Source: Chitinophagaceae bacterium (GTDB lineage: Bacteria > Bacteroidota > Bacteroidia > Chitinophagales > Chitinophagaceae). From it: DNA of 64,000 bases. Below the pieces are notes generated by a model. The model was given only the letters and a program-made list of their open reading frames with translations, ran no database searches and was not told where the DNA came from. Shown here one piece after another: positions 59,633-64,000 of this stretch; the first letter of the stretch is position 1, and each line of letters starts with the position of its first letter. The DNA is taken from contig JAIYAN010000023.1 in NCBI GenBank assembly GCA_027489035.1, positions 124,001 to 188,000 on the forward strand, given 5' to 3'. The position numbers and the translations under genes were made by a program.

Positions 59633-61066
59633 ATGTTTTTTTTTCAGTCAATCAAACAATATCATCAAGATTTATCAACTCAAAAAATAAGTTGTGTTGA
59701 TACCGTATCTCATTACCTAAATATAATTGCTGAAAACAAAAATCTCAATGCTTTTGTAGAAATCTTTGCCGAAGAAGCCATTTTGAAAGCAAGACAACTG
59801 GATGAAAAAAGAAAATCTGGTTTACCCATTGGAAAATTACATGGTGTGGTGGTTGCCATAAAAGATGTGATTTGTTACAAAGGCCACAAAGTAACCGCCG
59901 CTTCAAAAATTTTAGAAAACTTCAAAGCTTCATATAACGCTTCATGTGTTCAATACTTATTGGATGAAGAGGCAATTATAATCGGTACAACCAATTGTGA
60001 TGAATTTGCCATGGGAAGCAGCAATGAAAATTCATTTTACGGAAATGTTTTAAATGCAAAAGACAATTCCAAAGTTCCAGGTGGCTCATCTGGTGGAAGT
60101 GCCGTTGCTATTCAAGCGGATTTATGCATGATAAGCTTGGGAAGCGACACTGGCGGATCAGTAAGGCAACCCGCCGATTTTTGTGGCGTAATCGGCTTGA
60201 AACCAAGCTATGGAAGCATTTCACGCCACGGACTAATTGCTTATGCGTCATCTTTTGATCAGATTGGCATCTTTGGGAAAAATATAAATGATGTTACACT
60301 AGCGCTGGAAGTGATGAGTAAGGTGGATGATTTTGACAGCACCATGAATCAACAGAATTTTTGCGATGAATTGAGTACTAAAATTATTGACCCTGAAAAA
60401 AAATATAAGATCGCCATTTTCAAAGATGTGATGCAGCATCCTTTTTTGGACAAAGAAATTAAAGAAAAGATTTTTAATACCATAGCTTCTCTAACAGAAT
60501 TGGGGCATGAATTTATTGAATTGGATTTTAAAGAAATCGAGTATGTGGTACCCACTTATTATGTGCTTACTACTGCAGAAGCCAGCAGTAATTTGTCTAG
60601 ATACGATGGGATTAAATTCGGACATACCACAAAAGAACCCGTTTCAAACTTGAATGAGTATTACATAAAAAATAGAACAGAAGGTTTTGGAATGGAAGTA
60701 AAAAAAAGAATTTTGTTGGGCAATTTTGTATTAAGCAGCGGATATTATGATGCCTATTTTCAAAAAGCACAACAAGTAAGACAAATGCTCGTAAACAAAA
60801 CAACTGAAATTTTTAAAACTTGTGATGCTATTTTGATGCCTACCAGTCCAGGTACCGCCTTCGCCATTGGCGAAAAAAAGAAAGACCCTATTGAAATGTA
60901 TTTGGCAGATATTTTTACGGTGTTTGCAAACCTTACTGGAATTCCAGCTGTGGCTTTGCCAATGTATCAACATAGCAATGGAATGCCATTTGGGCTACAA
61001 ATACTTACCAATAGAAATGAGGAAAAAAAGCTCATCAGCATTTCAAAATTATTACTCAACCAATAA
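59633..61066 (+). CDS. gatA: Aspartyl/glutamyl-tRNA amidotransferase subunit A
   Basis: The 477-aa amidase makes ammonia from glutamine to convert Glu-tRNA-Gln (and Asp-tRNA-Asn) to the amide form. The Ser-cis-Ser-Lys triad is visible: Lys in VVVAIKDVIC (about residue 78), the cis-Ser in PGGSSGGSAVAIQ (about 150-160), and the nucleophile Ser in GSDTGGSVRQPADFCG (about 170-178). Length is normal for GatA. gatB and gatC are not in the window. It overlaps the transglycosylase gene by 1 nt (TAATG). Confidence 0.95.
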   Translation: MFFFQSIKQYHQDLSTQKISCVDTVSHYLNIIAENKNLNAFVEIFAEEAILKARQLDEKRKSGLPIGKLHGVVVAIKDVICYKGHKVTAASKILENFKASYNASCVQYLLDEEAIIIGTTNCDEFAMGSSNENSFYGNVLNAKDNSKVPGGSSGGSAVAIQADLCMISLGSDTGGSVRQPADFCGVIGLKPSYGSISRHGLIAYASSFDQIGIFGKNINDVTLALEVMSKVDDFDSTMNQQNFCDELSTKIIDPEKKYKIAIFKDVMQHPFLDKEIKEKIFNTIASLTELGHEFIELDFKEIEYVVPTYYVLTTAEASSNLSRYDGIKFGHTTKEPVSNLNEYYIKNRTEGFGMEVKKRILLGNFVLSSGYYDAYFQKAQQVRQMLVNKTTEIFKTCDAILMPTSPGTAFAIGEKKKDPIEMYLADIFTVFANLTGIPAVALPMYQHSNGMPFGLQILTNRNEEKKLISISKLLLNQ

Positions 61067-62118
61067 TGCGTGTAATTACATTTATAATTCTTTTATTATT
61101 TTTTTCAGAAGCGTACTCGTCTCCGAACACAATCGCATTTAAAAATAAATATTCCGATACATCAATTAATATTTCCTTTGAAGACAGTTTAATTCATGCT
61201 TTATATGAAAAAAATAGTTTGCCTAAGCCTGATGATTTAATGGCAATCAACAACTATACAAAGCAAGGTTTCAAAGACTTATTTTCTCGTTTTAATTACA
61301 ATACTTCAATCCCATATTCCAATCAAGTAAATCCGCATGCAGAATCATACATGCAAGATTATTTGAAAAAGCATTCAAAATATTTATATCAAATGCGCAC
61401 TACTGCGATTCCTTATTTTAATATCATCGAAAATATTTTTAAAGGATATGGATTACCTCCCGAAATGAAATACTTAGCTGTAATAGAGAGCGGATTAAAA
61501 ACGAATGTAACCAGCTGGGTTGGTGCAGCAGGCCCTTGGCAATTTATGCCAGAGACGGGTATTCAATACGGCCTTGTAGTAAATAAATATCAAGATGATA
61601 GAAGAGATTATTTTAAAAGCACAAGAGCAGCGGCTTTGATGTTGTTGGAATTATATGCCCAATATCACGATTGGCTTTTGGTTATTGCTGCGTATAATGG
61701 AGGTGCAGGAAGAGTAAATTATGCCATTAAAAAAGCCAACAGCAAAAGTTTTTGGGACTTACAATATTATCTACCAGAAGAAAGCAGAAATCATGTAAAA
61801 AAATTTATTGCCACGCATTATGTAATGGAAGGGCAAAATTTCAATTCAAAAGCTAAAGAAACAAACATTAAATTAACTGATCAAGAAATTGAAAACAGTA
61901 TTGTTGAACTAATAACTGGAAAATTCATCGCTTCGATATTGTCTCAAAGTTTAGGTTTGGATACCAAAACTTTTGAAAGGTATAATCCAAATTTCGACCA
62001 AACATTATCTAACGCTGGTCAATATGCGCTACGGTTACCAGTTGCAAAAATGGAATTATTTAAATCTTCTAAATACGAAATTTTGAATGCGTGTATTCAG
62101 TTTCTGATGGAGAATTGA
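61066..62118 (+). CDS. Membrane-bound lytic transglycosylase, MltD/Slt-like
   Basis: The 350-aa protein has a signal peptide (about 1-18, ending SEAYSS) and a lysozyme-like SLT domain with the catalytic Glu in LAVIESGLKTNVTSWVGAAGPWQFMPETG (about residue 141) and the later AAYNGGAGRVNYAIKKA. The C-terminal 70 residues (LSQSLGLDTKTFERYNPNFDQTL) resemble a degenerate LysM-like cell-wall binding region. It cleaves peptidoglycan with formation of 1,6-anhydro ends. It overlaps the gatA stop codon by 1 nt. Confidence 0.9.
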   Translation: MRVITFIILLLFFSEAYSSPNTIAFKNKYSDTSINISFEDSLIHALYEKNSLPKPDDLMAINNYTKQGFKDLFSRFNYNTSIPYSNQVNPHAESYMQDYLKKHSKYLYQMRTTAIPYFNIIENIFKGYGLPPEMKYLAVIESGLKTNVTSWVGAAGPWQFMPETGIQYGLVVNKYQDDRRDYFKSTRAAALMLLELYAQYHDWLLVIAAYNGGAGRVNYAIKKANSKSFWDLQYYLPEESRNHVKKFIATHYVMEGQNFNSKAKETNIKLTDQEIENSIVELITGKFIASILSQSLGLDTKTFERYNPNFDQTLSNAGQYALRLPVAKMELFKSSKYEILNACIQFLMEN

Positions 62119-62189
62119 ATGTAATTTGATGAATGGTGGAAACGTCAACACAAGGCCACGAAGTTCAAATGCTTGCAGCATTTTTTTGA

Positions 62190-62220
62190 CACGAAGGCAC
62201 AAAGACACGAAGGCACGAAG
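62190..62220 (+). repeat. 8-bp CACGAAGG array
   Basis: Four units: CACGAAGG, CACAAAGA, CACGAAGG and CACGAAG. Related phrases occur inverted near 35288 and 7588. Confidence 0.75.
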
Positions 62221-62276
62221 TTTTTTTGCTTCACGCAAAGCTCGCAAAGATGCAAAGGCGCAAAGTGGAAAATACT

Positions 62277-62357
62277 TCCAACCTCATAAACCTCATAAAC
62301 CTCATAAACCTCATAAACCTCTTTAAAAACTTTTTGAACTCATTGAACCTTTTGAAC
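62277..62357 (-). repeat. 9-bp tandem array, 9 units
   Basis: TCCAACCTC, four copies of ATAAACCTC, then TTTAAAAAC, TTTTTGAAC, TCATTGAAC and CTTTTGAAC, all in the same 9-bp phase. The four identical units suggest recent slippage. Confidence 0.85.
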
Positions 62358-62384
62358 CTCATTTTTTAACACCAATCGGAAGAC

Positions 62385-63680
62385 TTATAGCAACTCATTT
62401 TTCAAAATCCTTTCTATCGCAGATACTTTTACATTTGTTTCTTCAAATTCTTGTAAAGGGTTGCTATTTATTGTAATTCCACCGCCTGCAAAATAGGCGA
62501 GATGTTTTTTTGTTTCATTATAAAATATACTGCGGATAATTACATTAAAATCAAAATCACCATCAGGAGTAACATATCCAATTGTACCAGAAAAAAGTCC
62601 CCTTGGAACGGTTTCGTATTTTTCAATTAATTCCATTACTTTTTTCTTTGGTGCGCCTGTCATAGATCCCATCGGAAAACATGCTTCTATGATTTCCGTC
62701 CAATGCATCGATTTATCTACGTTTGCGGCGATAGTGCTTATCATTTGATGCACTTGCGGGAAACTATACATTTCAAATAATTCTTCCACCCTTACAGAAC
62801 CTTCAGTAGATATTTTACTTAAATCATTTCTTACCAAATCCACAATCATTACATTTTCACTTCTTTCTTTTGGCGAATTTTTAAGTTTGTTTTTTAAATC
62901 CTCGTCTTTAGAAATGTCGGTCAAATCTCGTCTACTCGTTCCTTTTATCGGCTGCGAAATAACCGTTTCTCCTGTCTTTTTTAAAAAGCGTTCGGGGCTC
63001 GAGCAGATGCAATACTTATTAGATAATTTATAAAAAGCTGCAAATGGATTCGGCGAAACCGTTTTTAATTGTTGAAACAAATAAACAGGATTCACTTCAA
63101 CATCATTTGAAAAAAAATGTCTACAAAAATTAATTTCATAACAATCTCCACGTTGTATATGCGCTAAAATATTTTTTAATTTTTCAAGATATTCGTTTTG
63201 AGTATGATCTGGTTTGCAAATGATTTGAGCAGCATTATTTTGTGCTATAACGTCTGATTGCTTTTCAATTTCTTGAAAGATATCTTTTGTATTCTGCTTT
63301 TTATTTGAAACTATACGAACCTGATTATTTGAAACAGTAACCATTATTTCTGGCTGAAAAAAGTATGCCGATGGAAATCCGATTTCATTTTGTTCGGCAG
63401 AAGGATAATTGATATGACCAAATAGCCAACCTGGATTTTTTTGAGCAAATGATTTTAAATTGTCAAAAAGGTTTTCGTTTGATAATTCTATAGATTCATT
63501 TGCTCCAATAGCAAGCATGCATTCAAACACAGGCTGTTCAAAACTGTAGTTATTGTTATCTAAAAAACAAAAAATGTTGAATTGATTAGACCAATTCAAC
63601 ATTTTTATTTTAAAGGATTCTGTATTATCTACAAAAAAAGTATCGTGTAATGTTTGATTCAATTTATAATTAAAAGTCAT
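62385..63680 (-). CDS. pabB: Aminodeoxychorismate synthase component I
   Basis: The 431-aa protein belongs to the chorismate-binding family (anthranilate synthase I/PabB). The C-terminal core has QPIKGTSRRDL, the block NVMIVDLVRNDLSKI, then VHQMISTIAAN, MGSMTGAPKKKVMELI and RGLFSGTIGYVTPDGDFDF with a final YFAGGGITINSNP. The Lys in PIKGT (where TrpE has Ala) marks PabB-type enzymes that make 4-amino-4-deoxychorismate for folate. The N-terminal half is divergent. The ATG at 63680 is chosen; a second ATG two codons upstream is equally possible, and the N-terminus overlaps the preceding gene by 11 nt. Confidence 0.88.
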   Translation of the reverse strand: MTFNYKLNQTLHDTFFVDNTESFKIKMLNWSNQFNIFCFLDNNNYSFEQPVFECMLAIGANESIELSNENLFDNLKSFAQKNPGWLFGHINYPSAEQNEIGFPSAYFFQPEIMVTVSNNQVRIVSNKKQNTKDIFQEIEKQSDVIAQNNAAQIICKPDHTQNEYLEKLKNILAHIQRGDCYEINFCRHFFSNDVEVNPVYLFQQLKTVSPNPFAAFYKLSNKYCICSSPERFLKKTGETVISQPIKGTSRRDLTDISKDEDLKNKLKNSPKERSENVMIVDLVRNDLSKISTEGSVRVEELFEMYSFPQVHQMISTIAANVDKSMHWTEIIEACFPMGSMTGAPKKKVMELIEKYETVPRGLFSGTIGYVTPDGDFDFNVIIRSIFYNETKKHLAYFAGGGITINSNPLQEFEETNVKVSAIERILKNELL

Positions 63681-64000
63681 CGTCATCAAATCCACCATCT
63701 CCCATATCATCATCAAACAAACCTAAATCTTTGAAATCGTCATCGAAATCATCATCATTTTTTGATGGTTTTTTTCCTGATGAAGGTGCTTTTTTATTCT
63801 TTGATTTTGGAATATCAAATTCTTCAAAGTCAGGATCCCAATCGTCACTATCTTCTGGGTTTTCCCAATCGTCTTTAATATCTACATCATCATCGTCGTC
63901 ATCATCATCATCGTTTGATGATTTTTTAGAAGATGATTTTTTTGATTTTGGAGTTTCTTCAAAATCATCGTCATCATCATCTTCTTCTTCAGATTTTGAT
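63670..64000 (-). CDS. C-terminal part of an Asp/Lys/Ser-rich protein (starts beyond the window)
   Basis: The last 109 codons are visible and end at the TAA at 63670-63672, 11 nt inside the pabB start. The sequence consists of runs of Asp and Glu (DDDDDDFEET, NDDDDDDDD) alternating with Lys/Ser blocks (PKSKKSSSKKSS, GKKPSKN) and a final DDDMGDGGFDDDDF. It is an intrinsically disordered acidic tail of a type common in Bacteroidota, and no domain is visible in this part. The GAT/TCA triplet repetition at DNA level is explained by this reading frame. Confidence 0.75.
   Translation of the reverse strand, partial: SKSEEEDDDDDDFEETPKSKKSSSKKSSNDDDDDDDDDVDIKDDWENPEDSDDWDPDFEEFDIPKSKNKKAPSSGKKPSKNDDDFDDDFKDLGLFDDDMGDGGFDDDDF

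Larger units (their letters stand above)
62119..62384. repeat. Repeat-filled spacer between convergent genes
   Basis: An 8-bp CACGAAGG/CACAAAGA array (62190-62220), a CGCAAAGCT/CGCAAAGAT stretch (62233-62265) and a 9-bp array (62277-62357) fill most of the gap between the transglycosylase and pabB. An ORF reading through it (HKPHKPHKP...) is an artefact of the 9-bp period. Confidence 0.85.

Noticed and set aside
62126..62326. An open frame with HKPHKPHKP and KDTKARSFFA-like sequence, and an opposite-strand frame at 62056-62247
   Set aside because: Both are translations of the 8- and 9-bp repeats; periods divisible by three keep frames open without coding.
63681..64000. GAT/TCA triplet repeat as a microsatellite or CRISPR-like array
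   Set aside because: It is a continuous acidic reading frame without spacers of constant length.
1..64000. CRISPR arrays, tRNA or rRNA genes, insertion sequences
   Set aside because: No direct repeats with regular unique spacers, cloverleaf sequences, rRNA blocks or transposase frames were seen; the repeats found are short-period or hairpin types.

Overview
The window is AT-rich chromosomal DNA of a member of the Bacteroidota, most likely a Chitinophagaceae-like lineage (placement inferred). The evidence is the promoter style (TTTG-N19-TAnnTTTG, with almost no Shine-Dalgarno sequences), a protein with a type IX secretion C-terminal signal, PorT and RemB/Wzi-like gliding or envelope proteins, a TonB-dependent receptor with a carboxypeptidase-like N-terminus, UMF1-type MFS and DUF983/DUF3050/DUF3108 proteins. 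No rRNA, tRNA, CRISPR array, complete insertion sequence or prophage was seen. Most genes are core housekeeping genes, packed tightly on both strands.

Layout. 1-2.1 kb: the 5' end of a 3-hydroxyacyl-CoA dehydrogenase gene, a secreted hypothetical protein and pheS. 2.1-10.4 kb: a Bax-inhibitor-like membrane protein, a large M16 protease, a DUF3050 protein, a T9SS-sorted protein and a CAP-domain protein, separated by repeat-filled spacers. 10.7-16.6 kb: a DUF1801 protein, a DsbA-like protein, polA and the pseudouridine-degradation pair psuK-psuG. 16.6-18.9 kb: an ECF sigma factor, a membrane anti-sigma candidate and an exported protein, headed by a perfect 26-bp palindrome. 18.9-19.9 kb: a small accessory island with a decayed ORF and a 49-aa basic protein paired with a nucleotidyltransferase. 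20-31.7 kb: uvrB, a TIGR02757 protein, a cystathionine synthase/lyase, an MFS permease, an MBL hydrolase, a flippase-like protein, ruvC, HIT, greA, a D-2-hydroxyacid dehydrogenase and ridA. 31.8-38.2 kb: a stand-alone 3HCDH C-terminal domain, tsaB, an ArsR-type regulator with an MBL-rhodanese fusion, an HD hydrolase, ysxC, ubiE and porT. 38.2-46.8 kb: a Wzi/RemB-like barrel, pyrC, a short MutS, comM, an ABC exporter and a DUF983 protein. 46.8-64 kb: a TonB receptor, pyrD, terC, rsmE, dnaB, pheT, a zapA pair, rny, rplS, tatA, gatA, mltD-like, pabB and the acidic tail of a protein that runs off the end.

Three things stand out. First, at least six genes have a TAnnTTTG-like box ending only 3-4 nt before the start codon, which predicts leaderless mRNAs; a second group has leaders of about 14-42 nt. 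Second, the spacers are built from a few shared short-period modules (7-, 8- and 9-bp tandem motifs, a GCTCC-type repeat with a 57-bp tandem array, REP-like hairpins and a 28-bp palindromic element), usually placed against stop codons. Third, there are specific regulatory candidates: the palindrome before the sigma factor, a 21-bp direct repeat over the TonB-receptor promoter and start, and a consensus promoter that fixes the start of the ArsR gene. The sequence does not show a clearly new multi-gene system. The nearest candidates are the 49-aa protein/nucleotidyltransferase pair and the ArsR/MBL-rhodanese pair.
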